Source: Alphaproteobacteria bacterium (GTDB lineage: Bacteria > Pseudomonadota > Alphaproteobacteria > CAAHEQ01 > UBA3637). From it: a DNA stretch of 64,000 nt. The position numbers and the translations under genes are program-made. Numbering within the stretch: the stretch's first letter is position 1; each line of letters opens with the position of its first letter. Below the pieces are notes generated by a model. That model ran no database searches. It had not been told where the DNA came from and saw only the letters and a program-made list of their open reading frames with translations. The DNA is taken from contig JAGCVC010000018.1 of the NCBI GenBank assembly GCA_017962565.1, forward strand, positions 1 to 64,000. The letters run 5' to 3'. Shown here piece after piece: positions 1 to 7,291 of the stretch.

Positions 1-187
1 CGCAGCCGGTCCGGCTTCTTATGGTATGACAGATACCATGGGTCGTATGCATTCAGACGCACAATTTGCGGGATCTTCATCAGTTCCGGCTCACGTCGAG
101 ATGATGGGACTTATCGGTATGGGAAACAACCCAATGGTGGGTGCTTCCGTTGCCGTCGCTGTTGCAGTTGAAGAAGCTTTGAAATAA
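1..187 (+). CDS. C-terminal end of an unidentified protein (partial)
   Basis: The window opens inside a gene; reading from base 2 gives about 61 codons ending in TAA at 185-187. The visible tail is rich in Gly, Ala, Met and Val, with the segment GMGNNPMVGASVAVAVAVEE before the end. I do not recognise the family from this piece. A strong hairpin terminator follows 20 bases after the stop, so it is the last gene of its transcript. Codon use matches the neighbours. The rest of the protein lies outside the window. Confidence 0.75.
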   Translation, partial: AAGPASYGMTDTMGRMHSDAQFAGSSSVPAHVEMMGLIGMGNNPMVGASVAVAVAVEEALK

Positions 188-207
188 AAAGCAGATTATA
201 AAAAAAG

Positions 208-237
208 CACCGTCCGAATTAATCGGGCGGTGTTTTT
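208..237 (+). terminator. Rho-independent terminator of the upstream partial gene
   Basis: CACCGTCCGA pairs with TCGGGCGGTG (one G-U pair) across a short AT loop and is followed by five T. It lies 20 bases past the partial gene's stop. Confidence 0.9.
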
Positions 238-283
238 GTGTATTGTTACAGATTTATTTGACGAAACAAAGGTTTTTCTAAAT

Positions 284-312
284 TTGACTTTTTGTCGTTT
301 TTATGCGATAAT
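284..312 (+). promoter_or_regulatory. sigma70-like promoter of the 349-1005 gene
   Basis: TTGACT (284-289), 17-bp spacer, GATAAT (307-312). Predicted start near 319 gives a leader of about 30 nt that contains GGGAGG just before the ATG at 349. Confidence 0.65.
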
Positions 313-348
313 ATAATATGTGATGAAAGTTGAAAAGGGAGGGATATT

Positions 349-1005
349 ATGGAAAAAACAGATAAAAAAGAATTGATGGAAGAATTCGAACGCCGATGGA
401 AAGAAATGGTCGGAACTCCAACGCCTGAACGCAGAGGATTAAGAACTAGTGATGTAATGGAAGCTAATGCAGAATCCGAAATTTTGGGTTGTTGGGACAG
501 CTATTTAGGTGCCGAATTTGATGCACATGGAATAGCAAAAGGTTCTTTGCTTGATCAGAAAAAAGCTTTGTTTGCCCTTTTAGATAATGGAATATCGGAA
601 GGAACATATACGGCACCATTTTGTTTTACACCGGAAGATGCTGCATGGATGGGTGCTGGATTGGGTGCCGCGGGGGGTGCTTATAAAGACGGTTTAGCTG
701 TTATTGTTTCCGATTATGAAGGATCTTTGGATGACGGAATAAAATTAGTTTTGTTGACAGATTTGGCAGAAAAATTGATTCCTCCGTTGCAGAAAATGTA
801 TCCGGATGTTATGTTTTCCAAATTATCAGATGCGCAACAAGCGTTTGAGACGCTTTATGAAAAGTCCACCGGAAAAAAATATGAACCAAAAGAAAGTTCC
901 GGAACCATGAAAGATACGTTGAAAAATTTGAAAGTTAATGAAACGGAAAATCAGATTGACAGAAATTATCTTATTGAGGCTCTTGAGGCACAAAAGAATC
1001 GATAA
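349..1005 (+). CDS. Hypothetical soluble protein (218 aa)
   Basis: The start at 349 follows a GGGAGGGA ribosome binding site and a good promoter. The protein has no signal peptide or membrane segment. It begins with a charged, probably helical stretch (residues 1-35), has a glycine-rich centre (MGAGLGAAGG, about 103-112) and a Lys/Glu-rich C-terminus that may be coiled. I see no motif that identifies a family. It stands alone, with its own promoter and a terminator directly after the stop. Function unknown; a cytoplasmic protein is the safest statement. Confidence 0.8.
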   Translation: MEKTDKKELMEEFERRWKEMVGTPTPERRGLRTSDVMEANAESEILGCWDSYLGAEFDAHGIAKGSLLDQKKALFALLDNGISEGTYTAPFCFTPEDAAWMGAGLGAAGGAYKDGLAVIVSDYEGSLDDGIKLVLLTDLAEKLIPPLQKMYPDVMFSKLSDAQQAFETLYEKSTGKKYEPKESSGTMKDTLKNLKVNETENQIDRNYLIEALEAQKNR

Positions 1006-1010
1006 AAGAT

Positions 1011-1038
1011 AACGGGTGTTTTTGCAAACGCCCGTTTT
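1011..1038 (+). terminator. Rho-independent terminator after the 218-aa gene
   Basis: AACGGGTGTTT pairs with AAACGCCCGTT (one G-U pair), with a T-run running out of the stem, 5 bases after the stop codon. Confidence 0.85.
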
Positions 1039-1059
1039 ATTACGAACTATCACAATATC

Positions 1060-1344
1060 TTATTTCTTTGAAGAATTGTTCTTTAATGCAGTTAACACAT
1101 TTGTTGCAGCCGTGACGGATTCTTGATTCAATCCGGCTTTTTGTAAAGCAAGTTGTTGTAAGCAAGTTGACGAAATGTTCTTTGCCAAAGTTTTCAATTC
1201 TGTTGTAAACAGTGAACCATCATTTAATGAAGCGTATGCTTTTTGTGTTAAGCAAGCATTTAATGATGCATTGGAAGTATTTGCTGTTTGTCCTGCGCAT
1301 GCGCTGAGTGCTAAAGCCAAACCGATAAGTAATAATTTACGCAT
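1060..1344 (-). CDS. Small predicted lipoprotein (94 aa)
   Basis: A signal peptide of about 15 residues ends in the lipobox LSAC, so Cys16 should be acylated and the mature protein held in a membrane, probably the outer one. The mature part is about 79 residues, rich in Asn, Ala and Leu, with two further Cys (about 31 and 60) that could form a disulfide. No family is recognised. The ribosome site GAAAGGA lies 8-10 bases before the ATG. It is divergent from a second tiny lipoprotein gene at 1514. Confidence 0.75.
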   Translation of the reverse strand: MRKLLLIGLALALSACAGQTANTSNASLNACLTQKAYASLNDGSLFTTELKTLAKNISSTCLQQLALQKAGLNQESVTAATNVLTALKNNSSKK

Positions 1345-1382
1345 AATTTAATCCTTTCTTTTTTACGGTTAACCTGCAGCGT

Positions 1383-1411
1383 AATTTTGCACATATTTTT
1401 TCTTTTGTCAA
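1383..1411 (-). promoter_or_regulatory. Predicted promoter of the 94-aa lipoprotein
   Basis: On the minus strand TTGACA (1406-1411), 17-bp spacer, AAAATT (1383-1388). The -35 is perfect; the -10 is weak. Confidence 0.45.
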
Positions 1412-1442
1412 ATGTAATGGTTAAAAATTTTTTAAAAAGTGC

Positions 1443-1470
1443 TTGCATAACATTTTAATCCGATTATACT
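1443..1470 (+). promoter_or_regulatory. Promoter of the 49-aa lipoprotein
   Basis: TTGCAT (1443-1448), 16-bp spacer, TATACT (1465-1470); start near 1477, about 37 nt before the ATG. Confidence 0.6.
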
Positions 1471-1513
1471 TTGAAACGTGGTTATTTTTATAAACTTATG
1501 AAAGGATAAAAAA

Positions 1514-1663
1514 ATGAGAATCGTAGCTTTATTGGCATTGACATTGGCTTTAACAGCTTGCATGGGTACACGTGGTAAAGTTGGTGGTCAAAAAGTATGT
1601 GAAAATGAATACTTGTTGGGTGTCATTTCCATTTCTGAATTGATCTCTCCATGTGGAAAATAA
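1514..1663 (+). CDS. Tiny predicted lipoprotein (49 aa)
   Basis: A 50-codon gene below usual length cut-offs. The ATG at 1514 has GAAAGGA 7 bases upstream and a promoter at 1443-1470. The protein begins MRIVALLALTLALTAC: a textbook lipoprotein signal with Cys16 as acylation site. The mature chain is only 34 residues with two more Cys (29 and 47), which could form a disulfide. A strong terminator follows 14 bases after the stop. The promoter, ribosome site, lipobox and terminator together make a real gene likely. Small lysis-protein-like or entericidin-like lipoproteins are comparable in size, but no homology can be claimed. Confidence 0.75.
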   Translation: MRIVALLALTLALTACMGTRGKVGGQKVCENEYLLGVISISELISPCGK

Positions 1664-1676
1664 TCAATTGATTTCA

Positions 1677-1712
1677 AAATCCCCTGCTTTTTCGTAAGCA
1701 GGGGATTTTTTT
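1677..1712 (+). terminator. Rho-independent terminator of the 49-aa lipoprotein
   Basis: AAATCCCCTGCTT pairs with AAGCAGGGGATTT around a short loop and is followed by a run of T. It may also stop the convergent gene, since the opposite strand carries T tracts too. Confidence 0.9.
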
Positions 1713-1728
1713 ATTGTTCTTAATTGTG

Positions 1729-2481
1729 TTATTTTCTGTTACCTGTAAAACGAAGCAAGGCGATAAACAGATTAATAAAATCCAAATAAAGTTCCAAAGC
1801 ACCGTAAATGGCCTTTGTTCTTACTAAATCGGATTCATCCGATTCGTCATACATTCTTTTAATGTTTTGTGTGTCGAAGGCTGTCAGACCAACAAAAACG
1901 ATAACACTGATGATTGAAATAGCATAAGCCAATGGCGAGCTGTTCAAGAAGAAATTGATAATCATCGCAATAATAAGTCCCCATAATCCCATGTGCATAA
2001 ATGCGCCTAACCCTGTTAAATCACGTTTTGTTGTATATCCGTACAGGCATAAAGCACCGAAAGATCCGGATGTTATGATAAAGGTTTGAAACAAGCTTTC
2101 TGCCGTAAAAGCCAATAAAATAGCAGAAAAAGAAAATCCTGTTAAAGCAGAAAAGATCCAAAAAATCGCCTGTGCTTTTGTTGGGTTTATTTTACGAACT
2201 GCAGAACCAAACATAAACACCAAAATTAATGGAGCTATCATAACGATAATTCCAAGAATGCTAAAGTCAATGCCTTGCGGCGTTTGTGTAAACAGTAAGT
2301 TAAAGAATAGTGGTGTTGTACCTAAAAAAGCTGTCAGAGCCGATACCAATAATCCTAAACCCATCAATTTGTAGACCTGCATTAAATAAGAACGCAAACC
2401 TTCATTAACCAATGAAAAACCTTGTGATTTCTTTGTTCCTTCTAAAAAGGAAGAATTTCGTTTTGTTTCATTTAAGTCCAT
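1729..2481 (-). CDS. BAX inhibitor-1 / YbhL family membrane protein
   Basis: A 250-residue protein with about seven hydrophobic segments after a polar N-terminus of about 40 residues. It matches the bacterial Bax inhibitor-1 (UPF0005, YbhL/YccA) pattern, including the late segment with FDTQNIK and the acidic YDESDES loop before the last helices. Family members are inner-membrane proteins tied to calcium leak or membrane protein quality control; the role here is inferred. The start at 2481 is chosen because AAAGGAGA lies 6-8 bases upstream; an in-frame ATG 10 codons earlier has no such site. Single gene with its own promoter. Confidence 0.85.
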   Translation of the reverse strand: MDLNETKRNSSFLEGTKKSQGFSLVNEGLRSYLMQVYKLMGLGLLVSALTAFLGTTPLFFNLLFTQTPQGIDFSILGIIVMIAPLILVFMFGSAVRKINPTKAQAIFWIFSALTGFSFSAILLAFTAESLFQTFIITSGSFGALCLYGYTTKRDLTGLGAFMHMGLWGLIIAMIINFFLNSSPLAYAISIISVIVFVGLTAFDTQNIKRMYDESDESDLVRTKAIYGALELYLDFINLFIALLRFTGNRK

Positions 2482-2516
2482 TTTTGTATCTCCTTTTAAA
2501 ATCAACTTCACTTTTT

Positions 2517-2545
2517 TATATATACTCGTGTATAAAATTTTGCAA
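2517..2545 (-). promoter_or_regulatory. Promoter of the BAX inhibitor-like gene
   Basis: Minus strand TTGCAA (2540-2545), 17-bp spacer, TATATA (2517-2522), leaving a leader of roughly 30 nt. Confidence 0.55.
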
Positions 2546-2554
2546 TATTTAAAA

Positions 2555-2586
2555 CAAAAAAAGCTTTTATCAGCAGATAAAAGCTT
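2555..2586 (-). terminator. Rho-independent terminator of rpmG
   Basis: AAGCTTTTATC and GATAAAAGCTT form a perfect 11-bp stem with a 4-base loop, followed on the minus strand by seven T. It lies 24 bases after the rpmG stop. Confidence 0.85.
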
Positions 2587-2609
2587 TTGCGTCTGAAATT
2601 AAACAAAAC

Positions 2610-2777
2610 CTATTTAATTTTCTTTTCAACGTACTTTGTATGTTTACGTGTTTTTGGATTGTACTTATTGACTTCCATTTTTTCAGGTTTTGTTCTTGGA
2701 TTCTTTCTTGCGACATAGAAGTGCCCTGAACCATCTGTTGCTTCCAGTCTGATTTGAATAGTTGTCGGTTTTGCCAT
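2610..2777 (-). CDS. rpmG: 50S ribosomal protein L33
   Basis: A 55-residue basic protein starting [20 protein letters not shown] and ending in YVEKKIK. This is the alphaproteobacterial form of L33, which lacks the zinc-binding cysteines of the other L33 type and has the KYNP and KTRKHTKY core. It is a component of the large ribosomal subunit near the E site. The gene is too short for many gene callers, and a longer open frame in another phase covers it. GAAAG precedes the ATG. It has a near-perfect promoter and its own terminator, so it is a strong single-gene unit. Confidence 0.95.
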   Translation of the reverse strand: MAKPTTIQIRLEATDGSGHFYVARKNPRTKPEKMEVNKYNPKTRKHTKYVEKKIK

Positions 2778-2816
2778 AATCTTTCACCATAATAAAAATT
2801 AAACTTCAAGAGCGCT

Positions 2817-2844
2817 ATTATACACAAAAAAAAGCATCTGTCAA
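2817..2844 (-). promoter_or_regulatory. Strong sigma70-like promoter of rpmG
   Basis: Minus strand TTGACA (2839-2844), 16-bp spacer, TATAAT (2817-2822): both hexamers match consensus, fitting a ribosomal protein gene. Confidence 0.8.
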
Positions 2845-2880
2845 GAGCTATTATTAAAAAATCAAAGTTTTTTATATGGT

Positions 2881-3837
2881 TTATGCTTTTGGTAACAATC
2901 GTGTCATGGCCATAAATTTTTGTCGCCGTGCAATGCGAATTGTGTTACCGTCCATTTTATCATAAGCACGCAAATGCTTTTCAATGGATTTTCCAAGGGC
3001 TTCAATGACTTCCAGACGATGACGTTGAGCCCCGCCAAAAGGTTCCGGGACAATTTCATCAACAATTTTTAAATCGTGTAAATCTTGTGCTGTTAAGTGT
3101 AAGCTGTTTGCAGCTTGTTCCGCCTTTTTTGCATCTTTATACAAAATAGCTGCGCAACCTTCCGGAGAAATAACAGAATAAATGGAATGTTCCAACATGA
3201 TAACGGTGTTTGCTGTTGCAATTGCAATAGCTCCGCCCGAACCGCCTTCGCCGATAACAGAGGCAATAACCGGAACAGTCAAATCAAAGGATTCTTCCAT
3301 AGCCCTTGCAATGGCTTCGGCTTGTCCGCGTTCTTCACCTTCTACGCCCGGAAAAGCACCCGCCGTGTCCACAAAAGTCAATATAGGAATTTGAAAATGT
3401 TCTGCCATCTTCATTAAGCGGATAGCTTTGCGATATCCTTCCGGACGTGCCATCCCGAAGTTGTGTTGAACTCTGGTCGGTGTGTCGTGGCCTTTTTCTT
3501 GGCCTAAAATCATTACGGTGCGTCCGTTAAAACGACCAATGCCACCGATGATAGCTTCATCTTCACCAAAACAGCGATCGCCTTTCAGTTCAAAAAAGTC
3601 CTTAATCAACGTTTGAATATAATCCACGGTATGCGGGCGATTCTCATGGCGAGCAACACACGCTTTTTGCCAAGCAGTTAAATGTGTATAGGTTAATTCC
3701 ATGTGTTTTTGTAATTTTGCCTGCAGACGTGTTAACTCGGCTTCTATATTAATGCCTTCAGGTTCGCTTAAATGGCGCAAGGCATCTATTTTTTCTTCGA
3801 CTTCGCCGATTGTTTTTTCAAAATCCAAAGCTTTCAT
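2881..3837 (-). CDS. accA: Acetyl-CoA carboxylase carboxyltransferase subunit alpha
   Basis: A 318-residue protein, the usual AccA length. The coiled N-terminus (MKALDFEKTIGEVEEKIDAL) precedes the carboxyltransferase domain, with GDRCFGEDEAIIGG, GQEKGHDT, RPEGYRKA, FVDTAGAFPG and GEGGSGGA motifs that are typical of the family. With AccD it transfers carboxyl from biotin to acetyl-CoA to make malonyl-CoA, the first step of fatty acid synthesis in the cytoplasm. AAAAAGGAA lies upstream of the ATG. It is not next to accD. No clear terminator follows it; the rpmG promoter begins about 40 bases downstream. Confidence 0.97.
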   Translation of the reverse strand: MKALDFEKTIGEVEEKIDALRHLSEPEGINIEAELTRLQAKLQKHMELTYTHLTAWQKACVARHENRPHTVDYIQTLIKDFFELKGDRCFGEDEAIIGGIGRFNGRTVMILGQEKGHDTPTRVQHNFGMARPEGYRKAIRLMKMAEHFQIPILTFVDTAGAFPGVEGEERGQAEAIARAMEESFDLTVPVIASVIGEGGSGGAIAIATANTVIMLEHSIYSVISPEGCAAILYKDAKKAEQAANSLHLTAQDLHDLKIVDEIVPEPFGGAQRHRLEVIEALGKSIEKHLRAYDKMDGNTIRIARRQKFMAMTRLLPKA

Positions 3838-3939
3838 TTAATAAAATCGTTCCTTTTTCACTTTTTTAATGTTTTTTTATAAAATATATGATATTGTGAA
3901 AATCATCAAATCAACTTTTATAACAGAAAGGAAATATTT

Positions 3940-4023
3940 ATGGTTTGGCGTGCTTTGATTGCTTTGGCTTTAATTTTTGCGTTTATATTTTTTACGGCTG
4001 TTGTTATGAGATCTTCTTTTTGA
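3940..4023 (+). CDS. Predicted 27-aa single-span membrane peptide
   Basis: An ATG at 3940, with AGAAAGGAAA 5-9 bases upstream, opens a 27-codon frame: MVWRALIALALIFAFIFF, then TAVVMRSSF. It is one continuous hydrophobic helix with Arg near both ends. It stops 9 bases before the next gene, which is also a membrane protein and overlaps yejA. The good ribosome site and operon-like spacing suggest a real small membrane protein, possibly an accessory of the 134-aa protein or the transporter. No homologue is claimed. Confidence 0.5.
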   Translation: MVWRALIALALIFAFIFFTAVVMRSSF

Positions 4024-4032
4024 GGTGCTAAA

Positions 4033-4437
4033 ATGATGCCATTGGTGTTTTTCTTAGGTGCTTGTGTTGCCGCTTCTTTGTTGTGGATAGGATTTATTAT
4101 TTCCTTTTTAAAACAAGGGCAAATTACTTCCGGTATGAGTTACATAGTCACTTTAATGGGACTTTTTTTACCGTTGGTTATTGTTGCCATGTCCTTGTTT
4201 TTGGTATATTTAAGTCTCGAAATAAAACGATTACAATTAAGATTGAGTGATTTGATAAAAGCTTTGAAATGTAATGTATTGAATGACCCGGTGGCTGTGC
4301 ATGAGCAAGTAGGAGACTTAATCAAAGAAAAAATGAAAGAACCGCCCGCGGTTTTAAATATTTCAAAAGATGAACCGATTACCAAATATCAAAATATGGA
4401 ATTGCCGGAAGATGTGGAGTTGCGTTTTAAAGAATGA
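4033..4437 (+). CDS. Hypothetical membrane protein upstream of yejA (134 aa)
   Basis: Two hydrophobic segments (about residues 3-25 and 36-62) are followed by a basic, probably coiled cytoplasmic stretch (KRLQLRLSDLIKALK) and an acidic tail. The start may be either of two adjacent ATGs; GAGGTG lies 6-9 bases upstream. The last codons overlap the yejA start (ATGA), so it is translationally coupled to the transporter. I do not recognise the family. The coupling suggests a job linked to the importer or to the same stimulus, but that is inference. Confidence 0.75.
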   Translation: MMPLVFFLGACVAASLLWIGFIISFLKQGQITSGMSYIVTLMGLFLPLVIVAMSLFLVYLSLEIKRLQLRLSDLIKALKCNVLNDPVAVHEQVGDLIKEKMKEPPAVLNISKDEPITKYQNMELPEDVELRFKE

Positions 4438-6209
4438 AAGTTAAGTTTATCGCTTTTTTGATTTTTATTCTTTATTCTGTTTCGGTATTTGCTGAACCGA
4501 CACATGCAATTGCCATGCATGGATATCCAAAATATCCGGCGAACTTTACACATTTTGATTATGTTAATCCGGACGCGCCAAAAGGTGGCATTTTGCGTGA
4601 AGCATCCTTTGGATCTTTTGATACATTTAATCCTTTTGTAATAAAGGGCAACAGTGCGCCCGGCAATGGTTTAATTTTTGAAACATTAATGACTTCATCA
4701 TCCGATGAGCCGTTTTCAGAATACGGTTTAATTGCCGAAAAAGTGGAAATGCCGCAAGACAGGTCTTGGGTTGCTTTTCAAATTAATCCGAAAGCAAAAT
4801 TTTCGGACGGAACGCCGGTGACGGCAGATGATGTGGTTTTTACTTTTGAAACATTACGTGATAAAGGTGTTCCGCAATATCGTTATTATTACAGCGGGGT
4901 AGATAAAGTCGAAGCTACGGATAAATTGCGTGTTTTATTTACGTTTAAAGATAAAAACAATCGTGAATTGCCTTTGATTTTGGGGCAAATGCCCGTTTTA
5001 TCCCGTAAGGATTGGCAAGGCAAAGATTTTGAAGCAACGACTTTGCAAATGCCTTTGGGATCCGGCGCTTATCGATTAAAAGAATTTGAGTTGAACAGAT
5101 ATATTGTTTATGAACGTGATCCGAATTATTGGGGTGCTGATTTACCGGTTAATCGCGGGATGAATAATTTTAATGAAATCCGTTATGATATTTATCGTGA
5201 TACGGCGGTTGCTGTCGAAGCATTAAAAGCCGGTGCTTATGATGTTCGTGTCGAAAACGAAGCAAAAAAGTGGGCAACGGCATATGATATTCCGGCTGTT
5301 GAAGAAGGAGAGTTGATAAAAAAAGAATTTACACATGGGTTGCCCAGTGGTATGCAAGGTTTTGTAATGAATACGCGCCGACCGATTTTTGCTGATATTA
5401 AAGTACGTGAAGCAATGCAGTATGTATTGGATTTTAATTGGTTAAACGATAAATTATTCCATGGTTCTTATATCAGAACGAAAAGTTTTTTTGATAATTC
5501 GGATTTGGCGGCAACAGGCTTACCTAAAGAAGACGAATTGGCTTTGTTGAAACCGTTTAAAGAACAATTAGATGAACGTGTTTTTACGCAAGAAATTTAT
5601 GTGCCAGAATTGGACAGTAAAAATCCTCGCCCGCAGTTGTTAAAGGCTTTGGATTTGTTAAAACAAGCCGGTTGGGAAGTCAAGGACGGTGTTTTAAAAA
5701 ATGCACAAGGACAACCTTTTGAGTTCGAAATTTTATTGGACAGCAGTGGTGCATCTGCTTGGGAAAGAATTGCTTTGCCTTTTGTTCGCAATTTAAAGAA
5801 AATAGGAATTACGGCGCGCATTCGTGTAATGGATGCTTTGCAATATAAACACAAATTGGACAGTTTTGATTTTGATATGTTTGTTATGGTTTGGGGACAA
5901 AGTTTATCGCCGGGTAATGAACAACTTTATTTTTGGGGTTCCGAAGCGGCCAATCAAAATGGCAGCTATAACTTTGCGGGTATTCAAAGTCCTGTTGTTG
6001 ACGGGTTGATTGAAAAAATTATTGGTGCAAATACGCGTGAAGACTTGCTTGCCGCCACACGCGCTTTGGACAGAGTTTTAATGTGGGGATTTTATGTGAT
6101 TCCTCAGTGGCACACAAACAAAACGCGTATTGTTTATTGGGATAAATTCGGTATGCCGGATGTAACGCCGTTACACGGACCCAGCGTAATGACTTGGTGG
6201 GTAAAATGA
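4434..6209 (+). CDS. yejA: Peptide ABC transporter substrate-binding protein, YejA-like
   Basis: A 591-residue family-5 solute-binding protein with a Sec signal peptide (MKVKFIAFLIFILYSVSVFA, cut before EPTHAIA). The opening HAIAMHGYPKYP and YVNPDAPKGG match YejA proteins of the YejABEF system. It would capture oligopeptides in the periplasm and hand them to YejB/YejEF; relatives import microcin C and murein or antimicrobial peptides. No lipobox Cys is present, so it should be free in the periplasm. It overlaps the upstream gene and yejB by 4 bases each. Substrate here is unproven. Confidence 0.93.
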   Translation: MKVKFIAFLIFILYSVSVFAEPTHAIAMHGYPKYPANFTHFDYVNPDAPKGGILREASFGSFDTFNPFVIKGNSAPGNGLIFETLMTSSSDEPFSEYGLIAEKVEMPQDRSWVAFQINPKAKFSDGTPVTADDVVFTFETLRDKGVPQYRYYYSGVDKVEATDKLRVLFTFKDKNNRELPLILGQMPVLSRKDWQGKDFEATTLQMPLGSGAYRLKEFELNRYIVYERDPNYWGADLPVNRGMNNFNEIRYDIYRDTAVAVEALKAGAYDVRVENEAKKWATAYDIPAVEEGELIKKEFTHGLPSGMQGFVMNTRRPIFADIKVREAMQYVLDFNWLNDKLFHGSYIRTKSFFDNSDLAATGLPKEDELALLKPFKEQLDERVFTQEIYVPELDSKNPRPQLLKALDLLKQAGWEVKDGVLKNAQGQPFEFEILLDSSGASAWERIALPFVRNLKKIGITARIRVMDALQYKHKLDSFDFDMFVMVWGQSLSPGNEQLYFWGSEAANQNGSYNFAGIQSPVVDGLIEKIIGANTREDLLAATRALDRVLMWGFYVIPQWHTNKTRIVYWDKFGMPDVTPLHGPSVMTWWVK

Positions 6210-7291
6210 AAAAATATATTTTAAAACGATTGCTTTTAATCCCATTGACTTTGTTTGGCATTATGCTGATCAATTTTATGTTTATTCAGTTGGCTCCCGG
6301 TGGTCCTGTGGAACAAATGATGATGAAGATGGAAGGTAGTGCGGTATCGGCTACGGCTCGTATCTCTGGTGCTTCTAGCGGTGCGGCCGAAAGTGTTGCC
6401 AGTAATTCGAAATATCAAGGGGCACAAGGTGTTCGCGAAGAATTAAAAAAACAATTGGAACATGAATTCGGTTTTGATAAACCTATACATGTGCGTTTTC
6501 TGTTGATGATGAAAAAGTATTTAGTGTTTGATTTCGGAAAAAGTTTTTATCGCGACAAAAAGGTAACGGATTTGATATTGGAAAAAATGCCGGTTTCTAT
6601 ATCTTTGGGCGTTTTTTCGACTTTGATTATTTACTTAATTTCAATTCCGCTCGGTATTCGAAAAGCACAAAAGGACGGTACAAAGTTTGATGTTTGGACC
6701 AGTTGGCTTGTCATTATCGGATATGCTATTCCATCATTTTTATTTGCTATCTTTCTGGTTGTTTTATTTGCCGGCGGACGTTATTTAAATTGGTTTCCTT
6801 TGCGTGGTTTGGTTTCTGATAATTGGGATTCTTTGTCTTGGTTTGGAAAGATTACGGACTATTTATGGCACATGGCGTTACCTGTTTTTGCAATGGTAAT
6901 AGGTGGTTTTGCCGGTCTGACGATGCTGACAAAAAATTCATTTTTGGATGAAATGCACAAAAATTATACTATAACGGCAGCTGCTAAAGGTTTAACATCA
7001 ACGCAAGTTTTATATCGGCATGTTTTCCGTAACGCAATGTTGATTATTGTTGCGGGATTTCCGGCTGTTTTGGTCGGTATGCTTTTTACCGGATCGGTTT
7101 TAATAGAAGTAATTTTCTCTTTGGACGGATTGGGGTTGCTTGGTTTTGAATCGGTCATGAACAGGGATTATCCGGTTATTTTCGGTACACTTTATATGTT
7201 TGCGTTATTGGGATTGGTTTTGAATTTAATCAGCGATTTAACTTATCGTTTGATCGATCCCCGGATCGATTTTGAACGGAGGCAATCATGA
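6206..7291 (+). CDS. yejB: Peptide ABC transporter permease YejB-like
   Basis: A 361-residue permease starting MKKYILKRLLLIPLTLFGIMLINF, the usual DppB/YejB beginning. It keeps the YejB hallmark of a long periplasmic loop after the first helix (about 35-90, with EFGFDKPIHVRF) and the EAA motif AAAKGLTSTQVLYRHVFRNA that contacts the ATPase. Six membrane segments are expected. The start at 6206 overlaps the yejA stop (ATGA); an in-frame upstream GTG would only add four residues. It overlaps the next gene by 4 bases. Confidence 0.93.
   Translation: MKKYILKRLLLIPLTLFGIMLINFMFIQLAPGGPVEQMMMKMEGSAVSATARISGASSGAAESVASNSKYQGAQGVREELKKQLEHEFGFDKPIHVRFLLMMKKYLVFDFGKSFYRDKKVTDLILEKMPVSISLGVFSTLIIYLISIPLGIRKAQKDGTKFDVWTSWLVIIGYAIPSFLFAIFLVVLFAGGRYLNWFPLRGLVSDNWDSLSWFGKITDYLWHMALPVFAMVIGGFAGLTMLTKNSFLDEMHKNYTITAAAKGLTSTQVLYRHVFRNAMLIIVAGFPAVLVGMLFTGSVLIEVIFSLDGLGLLGFESVMNRDYPVIFGTLYMFALLGLVLNLISDLTYRLIDPRIDFERRQS

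Noticed and set aside
2482-2560. ybhL RNA motif upstream of the BAX inhibitor-like gene
   Set aside because: The leader is short and AT-rich with no convincing stem.
2570-2827. 85-residue frame over the rpmG locus
   Set aside because: It is out of phase with the clear 55-residue L33 protein, which has promoter, ribosome site and family match.
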